In this document: positions 11,296 to 19,999 of the stretch, piece after piece
Numbering within the stretch: the stretch's first letter is position 1
How the letters are laid out: each line of letters opens with the position of its first letter
The notes under the pieces: model-generated
Told to the model about the DNA's origin: nothing
The model's database searches: none
The model's input: only the letters and a program-made list of their open reading frames with translations
Translations under genes and position numbers: made by a program
From: Stomorhina lunata
Lineage: Eukaryota; Arthropoda; Insecta; Diptera; Rhiniidae
DNA: 64,000 nucleotides
Reading direction: 5' to 3'
NCBI GenBank assembly: GCA_933228675.1
Contig: OW121744.1
Location: forward strand, 19,946,111 to 20,010,110

Positions 11296-14200
11296 CGAGT
11301 TTTTAACGAACCGTTATCGAACCCTGGAATCAGTTTCCGAAATTCGAGGTTCTAACACTTTCAAATCTAATGAAACAAAGTCAAAAAATAGTCCAAATCC
11401 AAACAAAAGCAAAGTTAATAGTTTTCAGGCTAATGTTTCTGGTCCACAATGTCAATTGTGTCCTCAGGAGAGCCATCCTGTTCGTAAGTGTCCCAAATTT
11501 CTAAAAATGGACTACCAAAATAGATTCAGCGAAGTTAAAAAACAGAGTCTGTGCCTAAATTGCTTCTCAAAAACTCACACAGTGAGAAATTGTACAAGTA
11601 AAAATACGTGTTTTAAATGCCAAAAACGGCACAATACTCTCCTTCATAGAGATTCAGAACCTTCTTCCTCATTTCCAAAAACTTCGCAAGCACCCAATAC
11701 AAATAACAGTTCCAACTTAAATCCCAATTCAGCTCCATACTCTCGCCCAACTACTAGCAATGTACAGTCCACAGGTAGTTCATCGTCGGGCAGAGTTCAA
11801 TCTTGCTTTGCATCTAGTTGCAAAGGAGTTTTGCTCGGAACAGCTTGGGTAAATGTTTGCCATTTGGGCTTCCAATACCAGGTCCGAGCACTTATTGATT
11901 CAGGCTCGGAAGGCACCTTTATCTCGGAGCGTGTATTTAATAGACTTAAGCTTCCATCTCGGCTCACTAGTGCGCAAATTTCCGGCTTGAATAATACCGT
12001 TTCCGCAAAGGTGCAATCAGAGTGTTCATTTGTATTGGGCTCCAAAATAGACAATAATATTTCAATTCCTGTCACGGCACTTGTGGTTCCGCAGTTGTCC
12101 AATAACCTGCCTTCCCAAGTGATTTCAAATACAAACTTTTCAAATCTTCCTGAAATTCCGTTGGCTGATCCGAAGTTTTACGTTAGTTCTAAAATAGATT
12201 TGTTAATCGGGGGCGATGTTTTTCCCTCTATTATTTGTCCAGGGATTCGGCACAATATTTGCCAATCGCTGATAGCGCAAGAAACCATTTTCGGATGGAT
12301 CCTTACCGGTCCGGTTTCTTGTCAGTCCAATTCCAGTCCCACAATAACTTCACATTTCTGTGAAATTTCCTTGGATAAGGAAATTTCACGCTTTTGGGAG
12401 GTGGAGAATCTTCCAAGGAAGAACTTTCTTTCTCCATCCGACCAATATTGTGAGGACTTGTATCTTCGGACAACCAAACGAAACTCTGAGGGAAGATATT
12501 TAGTGTCGCTTCCGTTCAAAGAAGACTTTCCAAACTCGTTGAATATAGGTCATTCTAGGTCCAGTGCAATGGCACAATTCTATCGAAATGAGGCTAGACT
12601 GATTCGGACACCAAATTCTAAGCTCGAATACGATAATGTAGTCCAAGAGTATGAAGAGCTAGGTCATATGGTCCGAGTACAATCGTCTAATCTCACAGAA
12701 AGTCCAAACGTTTATTATTTACCCCACCACGCGGTAATAAAACCAGATAGCGTAACTACAAAAGTTCGTGTGGTGTTTAATGCTTCAGCTCCATCATCCA
12801 ATGGACAAAGCTTAAACTCATTACTCCACATTGGACCAGTTCTCCAAAATGACCTCACACTTCTTATTTTGAAATGGCGGTTTTTTAGATTTGTATTTAA
12901 TGCCGACATCCAAAAGATGTATAGGCAGATTTTAGTAAATCCTAATCATACTCCTTATCAAAGAATTTTATTCCGAAGTAATCCAAATGATCCAATTTGC
13001 GATTACGAACTAAAAACCGTTACGTTCGGAGTCAATAGTGCGCCATATCTCGCTATTCGAACTTTAATCCAGTTGGCGGATGATGTCCAAGCAATATATC
13101 CGATTGCCAGCTCAATACTCCGTAGTTCAATGTACGTCGACGATGTCCTTGCTGGAGCTCACTCGAAACAAGATTGTATTAAGGCAAGAAAAGAGTTAGT
13201 CCAAGCTCTAGAATCCGCCGGTTTCCCGTTGAGAAAGTGGACATCCAATTCAAAAGATATTCTTTCCGAAATTCCTCCAGACCATCTACTTCGTGAAGAC
13301 TTTCTCCAGTTCGAGGATAGTAGTTCGACCAAAACATTAGGCATCCGTTGGAACGCGTGTACTGACGAGTTTTACTTTGTGGCGATTCCGTTTGATGATG
13401 CTGGAAACTTCACGAAAAGAGATGTTTTATCGCAAATCGCCAAACTTTTTGATCCAGCGGGATGGTTAGCTCCTTGCATTGTCCAAGCCAAGATAATAAT
13501 GCAGAAAATTTGGATCGATGGTACTGGGTGGGACGAAATCTTGTCACCTGATACACTTTCTCAATGGAAATCTTTTCGATCCAACTACTCCGCTATCAAT
13601 ACCATCCGTATTCCTCGATGGATTGATTATTGTCCAAATGCTAACGTCCAATTCCATGGATTCTGCGATGCGTCCGAAAAAGCATACGCAGCTGCATTGT
13701 ATGTTCGAATAGCAGATGAAAATTCCGTCTCCACATACTTAGTCACGTCCAAGACAAAAGTAGCTCCGATAAAGACTATATCAATTCCTCGATTAGAGCT
13801 TTGCGGAGCACTCCTTTTAGCAGAAATGATTGATAGTTTACTGCCAAAACTTGAACTAGAAAGATACTCTATTAATTGCTGGACGGATTCTACGATCGTT
13901 CTTTCATGGTTGGCCAAACCCGCATGCAGCTGGCTTACATTCGTGGCGAATAGGGTGTCCAAAATCAGTCAGGTGATAGACTATCCTCAATGGAAACATG
14001 TAAGCTCCGAGTCCAATCCCGCAGACCTCGCTAGCCGTGGTGTAAGTCCCCCGGATCTTTTAGACAACAACCTGTGGTGGTTTGGTCCAAATTGGTTGAA
14101 ATTAAGCATGTCTCAATGGCCAAACTCCGAGACTTCGAATATTCCTACTACAGATCTAGAAACCAAACCCATTAGAGTACATTTTTCCTATTTTAGTAAT

Positions 14201-15406
14201 TTTGAAGACCTGTTAGAACGATTTTCATCATATCCTAGAGCCTTAAGAGTCCTGGCATATGTATACCGGTTCTTTTTCCGAACACATCCACGTTTCCGAT
14301 CCAGCTTCGACAAAGACTCAATCATACTGTCTAGTTTTGAACTTCGCTCCGTCCGAGATCAACTAATATCGGTCAGTCAGAAGGCGTGGTATCCTAATGA
14401 ATACAAGGCTTTAGCTTCCAGGCATCAGATCTCCAAATCCAGCATCATCTTAAACTTGAATCCGTTCCTTGATCCAGAAGGAATCATTCGTTCTTGTGGG
14501 AGGCTTGAATCCTCGCCTGGACTTACTTATAATGAACGTCATCCCGTTATTGTCCCCTATAATTGTCAACTTTCCCGGATTCTGGTTAAGTTTATCCATG
14601 AGATCTCCTTGCATGGTGGAAATCAACTCGTTTTGCGACTTTTGCGGACACAATTTTGGATTCCCAAAGTCAAAAACCTCATTAAAACGACGATTAACAA
14701 ATGTAAAGTCTGCGCTATTTACAAAAAGCGATGCCAAAAGCAAATTATGGCTGCCTTGCCTAGCGAAAGAACGGAAATATCGCGTCCTTTCACCCACACT
14801 GGATTAGATTTCGCTGGGCCTTTCGATATAAAAAGTTATTCCGGGAGAGCCTGTCGTATTTCAAAAGGATACGTTTGTGTATTTGTTTGCTTCTCCACTA
14901 AGGCAATACACCTCGAAGCTACATCAGACTTATCCACTCCAGCCTTTCTAGCAGCATTCAGCCGATTTGTAGCACGTCGAGGTTGTCCACTCCATCTCCA
15001 TTCCGACAACGGAACCACTTTCGTTGGAGCGTCCAAGGTCCTGGCTAAGGAGTTCATACAAACTTCACATCAGCGTGTGTTATCCAACTATGCTCACCAA
15101 AATATTTCGTGGCATTTCATTCCCGCCGGAGCTCCTCATATGGGAGGATTATGGGAAGCTGGTGTGAAAAGTTTCAAATCACATTTTCGAAAGATTGCCG
15201 GCTGCTACAAATACACTTTTGAAGAGTTTTCCACATTGCTGTCAAAAATAGAATCCTGTTTGAATTCCAGACCAATATCGCCTATTTCGACTGAACCAAC
15301 TGATCTTTGCGCACTGACTCCAGGACATTTCCTAATCGGAACTCCAATTTTATCTCCGATTGATCCACAGGTGGATAGCTCACCGATTTCTGTCACAAAT
15401 CGGTGA
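10370..15406 (+). CDS. BEL/Pao gag-pol polyprotein, stopped before the DUF5641 tail
   Basis: A 1,678-residue polyprotein for particle formation, processing, reverse transcription and integration. Residues are counted from the ATG at 10370. The DUF1759 gag domain spans about 150-300. The zinc knuckles start at Cys361 (CQLCPQESHPVRKC), followed by CLNCFSKTHTVRNC and CFKCQKRHNTLLH. The DUF1758 retropepsin has Asp510 in LIDSGSEG. The reverse transcriptase has YVDD at 922-925 (13133-13144). The RNase H has FCDASEKA with Asp1100. The integrase has a zinc site at H1410, H1415, C1445, C1448 and catalytic Asp1480 (GLDFAGP), Asp1546 (HSDNGTTF) and Glu1596 (GLWEAG). A single frame encodes gag and pol, as is usual for BEL. 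It ends at a TGA (15404-15406) in the middle of the expected protein, while the same frame continues as DUF5641. The upstream duplicate gag start would reduce its translation. Confidence 0.96.
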   Translation: MSLDNFIRLSDSLVEFEADLSDNQFPLSSTHALEVHRAELKASWGQIKLAYDKCLRELEKEARDNEEPVDLETIKTKYKSTYITFCNCLTKLYEIADSLRTPATTRSVTSPTDTLVFSSTSQGTRFPNHTSSNPQSHASSSSHSFHLPPVEIDNFHGDYASWPTFRDMFTAVVSNSKASSVEKLFFLTHKTRGEAREIVKKSPLTNEGFDMAWRDLCVRFENRRVLINGQLKILFNIQAINSESGKALKQIQRDINSCISILQLYQIDVSSWDPIFVFICTNKLPETTLTLWEQELKDKTSIPKWSELNEFLTNRYRTLESVSEIRGSNTFKSNETKSKNSPNPNKSKVNSFQANVSGPQCQLCPQESHPVRKCPKFLKMDYQNRFSEVKKQSLCLNCFSKTHTVRNCTSKNTCFKCQKRHNTLLHRDSEPSSSFPKTSQAPNTNNSSNLNPNSAPYSRPTTSNVQSTGSSSSGRVQSCFASSCKGVLLGTAWVNVCHLGFQYQVRALIDSGSEGTFISERVFNRLKLPSRLTSAQISGLNNTVSAKVQSECSFVLGSKIDNNISIPVTALVVPQLSNNLPSQVISNTNFSNLPEIPLADPKFYVSSKIDLLIGGDVFPSIICPGIRHNICQSLIAQETIFGWILTGPVSCQSNSSPTITSHFCEISLDKEISRFWEVENLPRKNFLSPSDQYCEDLYLRTTKRNSEGRYLVSLPFKEDFPNSLNIGHSRSSAMAQFYRNEARLIRTPNSKLEYDNVVQEYEELGHMVRVQSSNLTESPNVYYLPHHAVIKPDSVTTKVRVVFNASAPSSNGQSLNSLLHIGPVLQNDLTLLILKWRFFRFVFNADIQKMYRQILVNPNHTPYQRILFRSNPNDPICDYELKTVTFGVNSAPYLAIRTLIQLADDVQAIYPIASSILRSSMYVDDVLAGAHSKQDCIKARKELVQALESAGFPLRKWTSNSKDILSEIPPDHLLREDFLQFEDSSSTKTLGIRWNACTDEFYFVAIPFDDAGNFTKRDVLSQIAKLFDPAGWLAPCIVQAKIIMQKIWIDGTGWDEILSPDTLSQWKSFRSNYSAINTIRIPRWIDYCPNANVQFHGFCDASEKAYAAALYVRIADENSVSTYLVTSKTKVAPIKTISIPRLELCGALLLAEMIDSLLPKLELERYSINCWTDSTIVLSWLAKPACSWLTFVANRVSKISQVIDYPQWKHVSSESNPADLASRGVSPPDLLDNNLWWFGPNWLKLSMSQWPNSETSNIPTTDLETKPIRVHFSYFSNFEDLLERFSSYPRALRVLAYVYRFFFRTHPRFRSSFDKDSIILSSFELRSVRDQLISVSQKAWYPNEYKALASRHQISKSSIILNLNPFLDPEGIIRSCGRLESSPGLTYNERHPVIVPYNCQLSRILVKFIHEISLHGGNQLVLRLLRTQFWIPKVKNLIKTTINKCKVCAIYKKRCQKQIMAALPSERTEISRPFTHTGLDFAGPFDIKSYSGRACRISKGYVCVFVCFSTKAIHLEATSDLSTPAFLAAFSRFVARRGCPLHLHSDNGTTFVGASKVLAKEFIQTSHQRVLSNYAHQNISWHFIPAGAPHMGGLWEAGVKSFKSHFRKIAGCYKYTFEEFSTLLSKIESCLNSRPISPISTEPTDLCALTPGHFLIGTPILSPIDPQVDSSPISVTNR
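15404..15406 (+). other. In-frame TGA between integrase and DUF5641
   Basis: The frame reads ...V-T-N-R, stop, Q-R-L-Q-V-I-H-Q... with no shift before or after. BEL family members usually have a tryptophan at about this point, so a one-base TGG to TGA change is the simplest explanation. The codon is followed by C, a context known to favour readthrough, so programmed readthrough cannot be excluded. Confidence 0.8.
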
Positions 15407-15694
15407 CAAAGACTACAAGTTATTCACCAGAACTTTTGCTCCAGATGGAAAAATGAATATTTAAAGGAGATGAATAAGCGGCTTAAATGGCAAAAAACTG
15501 AAGTAAACCTTCATCCTGGGGCACTGGTAGTGATTAAAGAGGAGAATCTTCCTCCCAACTCTTGGCGTCTTGGTCGCGTTGTAAAGATATTTTCCGGAAC
15601 TGACAATCGCGTAAGGGTAGCTGAGGTTTTGACACAGCGTGGCTCCGTAACAAGGCCGATTGTAAAACTAATTGTGCTGCCTACCGATTCCTAA
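15407..15694 (+). CDS. DUF5641 C-terminal tail of BEL integrase, after the in-frame stop
   Basis: Ninety-five codons in the gag-pol frame after the TGA. They include FCSRWKNEY and the KWQKTEVNLHPGALVVIKEE region, then WRLGRVVKIFSGTDNRVRVAEV, which is the SH3-like chromo/DUF5641 fold that ends BEL/Pao integrases. An internal ATG at 15470 could start a 74-residue piece. It would be made as part of gag-pol only by readthrough. Its stop codon overlaps the ctaac at 15691-15695 that may act as a splicing branch point for the next ORF. Confidence 0.88.
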   Translation, partial: QRLQVIHQNFCSRWKNEYLKEMNKRLKWQKTEVNLHPGALVVIKEENLPPNSWRLGRVVKIFSGTDNRVRVAEVLTQRGSVTRPIVKLIVLPTDS

Positions 15695-15731
15695 CTCGCG
15701 TTCTTATCATTATACTTTCTTTCTTTTTCAG
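15691..15731 (+). promoter_or_regulatory. Branch point, pyrimidine tract and splice acceptor before ORF3
   Basis: ctaac (15691-15695) is a good branch-point match. It is followed by a pyrimidine-rich tract ending ttctttctttttcag, with AG at 15730-15731. The next ATG is only 7 nt further on (15739). With the donor at 10358 (or 8808) this would remove about 5.4 kb of gag-pol and place ORF3 first on the mRNA. Confidence 0.65.
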
Positions 15732-15738
15732 CCTAATT

Positions 15739-16671
15739 ATGCCTGGAAATTCCGGAAAGTCGTCCAAAAGGTTTATGGGAAAATATAATTCGTATCCATG
15801 TAGGTTGTGTAAGCGTCCCCATCCTCTCCGCACGTGTCGTAAGTTCCTTGCGATGAACATTTCTGACCGCATCAACGCCGTAAGGAAACATAAGTATTGC
15901 GCCAACTGTTTAGCCCATGATCACTCGCAAGGAACTTGCTTCACAAAACATGGATGCAAACACTGCCGAAAATTCCACCACACTCTACTGCACGTTAACC
16001 CAAGGCTAGTAAAGGATCTTATTCCAATTGAGTCACGTCGTCGATCACGATCTCGCTCTATTTCTCCCGATCCACAACCATCGACATCCTCTAGATCATC
16101 AAGAGCTAACAGACCTCCATCTTCTGCTCAAAAGCCAGTAGAATCCGCCACTCAAAAAGGAAATTCCACTTCCCCTTCAAAATCGGCAACCTGGACGTCA
16201 ATTCTACATCAAAATACTGTTATTTTGCTTCCAACTGCGCTTGTAAAGATTGGATCAACCACTTCTCATGCTCGTTGTCTATTAGACTCGGGGTCCCCAG
16301 TAAGCCGCGTGGCGAAAAGCCTCATCGATAAACTGGACTTCACTTCGTACACTCTAAACGCGGAAACGGTTTGTCCACTCGTTCTAAAGTCCAGGTTTGA
16401 CTCGGCCTCAAAGATTGAAGGAACTTTCCGAGTCGACAACCGAGTCTCCATCCATACTCCCGCACAATCCCTTCCGCAATCCTATAAAAAGAATTTCCGG
16501 GATTTGTTTTTAGCCGATTCTCAATTTTATGAAAAAGCTCCAATTGATATTGTCATTGGAGCTGATATGTACCCAAAAATAATATGTCAGGGTGTTTTCT
16601 CCCGAACCGGCTTTCCGACAGCACAAAGTACTGTCTTTGGCTGGACCATTTACGGCCCTGCCACACTTTAA
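15739..16671 (+). CDS. ORF3: extra zinc-knuckle plus aspartic protease protein downstream of pol
   Basis: This 310-residue ORF occupies the position where env sits in env-bearing LTR elements, but it is not an envelope: no signal peptide or membrane segment is visible. It resembles the nucleocapsid-protease part of BEL gag-pol. Knuckle 1 is C21-C24-H28-C33, knuckle 2 is C54-C57-H62-C67, and a CCHH-like knuckle 3 is C73-C76-H81-H85. A serine/arginine-rich linker (100-107, RRRSRSRS) and a Ser/Pro-rich region follow. Then comes a DUF1758-type retropepsin with LLDSGSP (Asp183) and the family's C-terminal signature (IGADMYPKIICQG, then TVFGWTIYGPA). The active-site DSG is kept. It lacks the DUF1759 gag domain. 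It is clearly diverged from the element's own gag-pol module, so it is not a recent internal copy. Possible roles are RNA binding, particle modification or a regulatory protease; none is shown. It could also be a captured fragment of another BEL lineage. Confidence 0.85.
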   Translation: MPGNSGKSSKRFMGKYNSYPCRLCKRPHPLRTCRKFLAMNISDRINAVRKHKYCANCLAHDHSQGTCFTKHGCKHCRKFHHTLLHVNPRLVKDLIPIESRRRSRSRSISPDPQPSTSSRSSRANRPPSSAQKPVESATQKGNSTSPSKSATWTSILHQNTVILLPTALVKIGSTTSHARCLLDSGSPVSRVAKSLIDKLDFTSYTLNAETVCPLVLKSRFDSASKIEGTFRVDNRVSIHTPAQSLPQSYKKNFRDLFLADSQFYEKAPIDIVIGADMYPKIICQGVFSRTGFPTAQSTVFGWTIYGPATL

Positions 16672-16926
16672 TTCGTTCAAATGCACTTTTAGGCAGAAGC
16701 AAATTGTAAACGTATTTTTAATTTCTTATTATAAAACTTATCTTATTAATCTATTTATAAAAAAAATGAATTGTAAATTGAATAATCTATAAATATGAAT
16801 TTCATTATTGCACATAAACATTCTAAATTTAATTACTTTTACTTTTTTCTTACAGAAGCAGTTTTTTAGACAAGACCGGATTGACATATTCCATTTTTCA
16901 TTGCAATCCTGCAAGGCGGGCGGCAA
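16672..16926 (+). other. BEL 3' untranslated region with a second acceptor-like site
   Basis: This AT-rich stretch holds a second good 3' splice-site pattern: a tttacttttttcttacag tract with AG at 16854-16855. A possible donor, gtaaac, lies near 16706 and would give an intron of about 150 nt. This is weak evidence and could be chance in T-rich DNA. Confidence 0.4.
16911..16926 (+). promoter_or_regulatory. Polypurine-tract-like segment before the 3' LTR
   Basis: gcaaggcgggcggcaa abuts the 3' LTR. It is G-rich and mostly purine, in the place of the plus-strand primer, but is interrupted by C residues, so the assignment rests mainly on position. Confidence 0.5.
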
Positions 16927-17353
16927 TGTTAATGCCAAAAGATCCTTTTTAGTCTTTGGCATTAATATCAGTGATGGGCAAATAATTCCTATTTGTTCAT
17001 TATATATGAAAGCTAATTGTTGCAAAATCGCCCTGTCTCTTTCCCTCAAAAACGCCTAAACCCTAATGTCAAAACGGTCAAATGTCTAACAGGCTGCTTC
17101 CGTTTTGGCCTTGTCCAAATCTCACTCTTATATTTTCAACTCCCAACGAGAAAGGTAATTAGCTCAATAAAAATTACAATTTGTCCATTTTCCACAACTA
17201 ATTAAATTTTGTGTTTATATTTCTTTTCCGAATATTAATGGTTTGTATGCTTGCTGAGCAAACGATACAAAAACCCACCCCTATTTTTGGATAATTCATA
17301 AGAGAACTGATCTGAATATTTCCCACCAGATAACTTGTGTCCTCACCCAATCA
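16927..17353 (+). repeat. 3' LTR of the BEL element
   Basis: 427 bp, offset 11,349 bp from the 5' LTR and identical to it as far as I can read. The AATAAA signal is at 17166-17171. It ends CAATCA, directly followed by the target duplicate gatac. Confidence 0.96.
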
Positions 17354-17600
17354 GATACCAAAAATTTTCTAAAGAAAAATTTTGAAAGCAAAAATTTTCT
17401 AAAGAAAAATTTTGAAAGCAAAAATTTTCTAAAGAAAAATTTTGATACCAAATATTTTCTAAAGAAAAATTTTGATACCAAAAATTTTCTAAAGAAAAAA
17501 TTTTATACCAAAAAATTTCTTTACAAACATTTTGAAACCAAGCATTTTTTATAGAAAAATTTTGAGACAAAAAATTTTCTAAAGAAAAATTTTGATTACC
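17354..17600 (-). repeat. Satellite C, part downstream of the BEL insertion
   Basis: gatac (target duplicate, 17354-17358) continues as caaaaattttctaaag with a period of about 30 bp for roughly eight units, in the same orientation as 5160-5577. It is therefore the other half of the array split by the insertion. Confidence 0.9.
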
Positions 17601-17689
17601 AATTTTCTTCTACGAATAAAGAATTACTGTTATAAAAGCTATGAATTTGCTTTTATATTTATGGAATTTTACACAGACATTTCTTTTGA

Positions 17690-17930
17690 GCATGAGTGCA
17701 TTTCTATTGAAATTGATCAAATCGGTTTTTTATTTCGGGTACCTCCCATAGACTCCACTTTCCGGAATTTAGTTTTTGGACAAAAATTTACAAATTTTCC
17801 AAAAAAAAAAAAAAAAAAAATAGAAGAAATATTACTTTTATTAAGTAAAATCACTGTACCAAATTTTAATGAAGTTAGTCCACGACCATAGCTCCAATAC
17901 AAAACCTGCCGACAAAAACCGCTTAAATGT
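17690..17930 (-). repeat. Eroded copy of the atacccttcaccac dispersed repeat
   Basis: Read on the minus strand it matches the interior of the 28202-28954 element. Anchors are ggagctatggtc, aaatttggtacagtga, tctatgggaggtacc and aatttcaatag, in the same order. A poly-A run of about 20 nt at 17802-17820 interrupts it. Both ends are missing. Confidence 0.65.
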
Positions 17931-19990
17931 TTCAAAATTTAAAAAAAGCTCCTTAGTCTGAGGATAATATGGATATAATTATTATCTGTTGTACACTAAA
18001 ATCAAATAGCAAAACTTAGAGAAAATTGGTACACATTTAACCCTTTCATGGCATTTGTTGCTTATAAGCAACATTGTAAATTTTTGGTCATAGCAAATTT
18101 TTGGTTTTTTGTTGTGTTTGCTAACTGTTTTATCTCAACTAAAATTAATATTTGTGAGCATTTGATTACGAAGATACATTTTTAAAAGCTTAAAAAGTAT
18201 TAATTCATGTGTTAATTGAAGTGGTAAAAAAACGTGCAAAAAATGTGTAAAAACGAAAAGTAAGACGATTTTTTTTAAAAAGTGAATTTTCTGACAACTA
18301 ATAGTTAAGAAAATGAGATAATGTTTACAAAACTTAGAAAAAGTTCTTATTATCATGTCAGGAATTTCTTTAACACAATGTTGCTTATGGGCAACATTTG
18401 TAAATAGAAGCAATGTCTCTTTTTTAAACTGCTAAAAAAAAGAAGAAATCATATTTGCAGTAAAATATTTAACACAAAATAAATTTTTTATGAATTTTTG
18501 AAAAATCATTTTTTGTTTAATTTGAAGTGAAAATAGCTTTGAATCCGTTAAGCATAGAAAAAATTATTTTAAAGCGACTTAAAAATAATTTTATTTTGTA
18601 ATATATTATGTGACTTTGATCAAAATTGGACAACCCGTTGAAAAGATATGATTAAATAAATGGATAAGCCTTTTTTAAAATGGCAAATTCTATAAAAAAA
18701 TGTTTTAAAACAACCAATTTTAAGAAATTTAAATGTTAATCGTTTATGTAATCGGAAGACCTAAATGAAAAAAAATTTAATAAAGTCTTGATCAAATGTA
18801 AAGCAAAAACTTGATTTTTGTAAACTAGTGTAATTGTTCATTTACAAGATTAAAATATTTACAAACATTCATATATATTTGTATAGTTCTAAATCTTTAA
18901 TCTTGAGAATTGAATAAAGTTGCCTTACCATAATATTCATTCTTATTAAACTTTAATTAAAATGTCTGACAATCTTGAAACTTTTAGGCATAAAATGGTC
19001 TCTTAGGCTAATTTCGATAATCTTAAGTAAACTTTTATTGGCCTATTTGGCATAAAAATGACCCCATTCGTAAAACTAAGAAGCAAACATACATCCATCG
19101 AGTATGTGTGTATGCATGTGTATGTTAAATTGTTATTACACCTACATGTGTCTGATTAAATATAAATACATACTTAAACAAAACTTGAATGTGTGTGTGT
19201 GTTTATATAAGTGCAAACATAAGGGTCGTTTCAATTTCGAAGGATTTATTCTTATGTACAAGAATTTAAATTTGAAAATTTTCTTTAAATTAAATTTTAA
19301 CATACTTTGAAGTAAGAATATATAAATAGGGTAAAAGATAAACAATTTTTTTAGTTATACCCCTAATATAACCAACTTACTGTCAGTCTGTTTTTGTGCT
19401 AAATTATTAAACATTAATCTCTGTGATTATGTATTCTTAAGTATTTATTCTCTGCTGTTTTCATTTCATTTTATTTCATTACATTTTGCTTTATTTTTTT
19501 TGGCTAATTTATACGTTTAACCTTAAAAATAAGTAGGCTCTTTACAAAAATACATAAACTTATACACATACATATACACTCGTACTTGTATGCATATACA
19601 CACAAACACACACACATCTTTACTGCTTAACTGTTTCAGTGTGTGTAAACATTACAAAGTGTGAATAAGTAACTGTGTATATCTAAAGCTTCCGTTTCCT
19701 TGATAATATTGTCATTTACTTGCAAAAAAAAAACAGTTTCCCTGGATTTTCTTACATAACGTTTTTCCTGTATTTTTTTTCTGTACGACTCTTTGAGTTC
19801 TTCTTAAACGTGTAAGAAAAGACAAGACAGGGAAAAAAATGAAAGACACAAAAGTTTTACGATTTTATTACTTTAGAGATTTATTGAGATTAGTTTAGTA
19901 GGTTTTAACAAATGAACAGTAGCTATGGCAAGATGCCACCGGAAAAGGTAAGAAGGTTTGATATACTAAGTAGAATCTTGTTAGGAAAGT
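17931..19990. other. AT-rich spacer with small microsatellites
   Basis: No gene is recognised. Two similar palindromes, tgttgcttataagcaaca at 18056-18073 and tgttgcttatgggcaaca at 18379-18396, bracket about 300 bp. TTAACCC at 18037-18043 resembles a piggyBac-type end but has no visible partner. Short TG/CA-rich stretches lie at 19090-19205 and 19560-19660. Confidence 0.5.
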
Positions 19991-19999
19991 TAAGGTAGG

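Larger units (their letters stand above)
5578..17353 (+). mobile_element. BEL/Pao LTR retrotransposon, 11.8 kb, rearranged
   Basis: A complete LTR-to-LTR insertion. It has 427-bp LTRs (TG...CA ends) identical on reading, target duplication gatac, a primer-binding site 2 nt after the 5' LTR, a leader of over 2 kb, gag-pol, a DUF5641 tail, an extra downstream ORF and the 3' LTR. A 1,549-bp tandem duplication of leader and 5' gag inflates its length; without it the element would be about 10.2 kb. The domain order (DUF1759 gag, zinc knuckles, DUF1758 protease, RT, RNase H, integrase, DUF5641) is that of arthropod BEL/Pao elements. Identical LTRs imply recent insertion. The duplication and the in-frame TGA suggest this copy may not complete its own cycle. 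Confidence 0.96.

Noticed and set aside
10519..15396. Many minus-strand frames of 61-115 codons within gag-pol
   Set aside because: Shadows of the well-supported plus-strand polyprotein.
15739..16671. ORF3 as an envelope gene
   Set aside because: No signal peptide, transmembrane segment or cleavage site. The motifs are zinc knuckles and a retropepsin instead.
16738..17049. 103-codon minus-strand frame at the 3' LTR
   Set aside because: Antisense to the BEL 3' untranslated region and LTR, with no domain.
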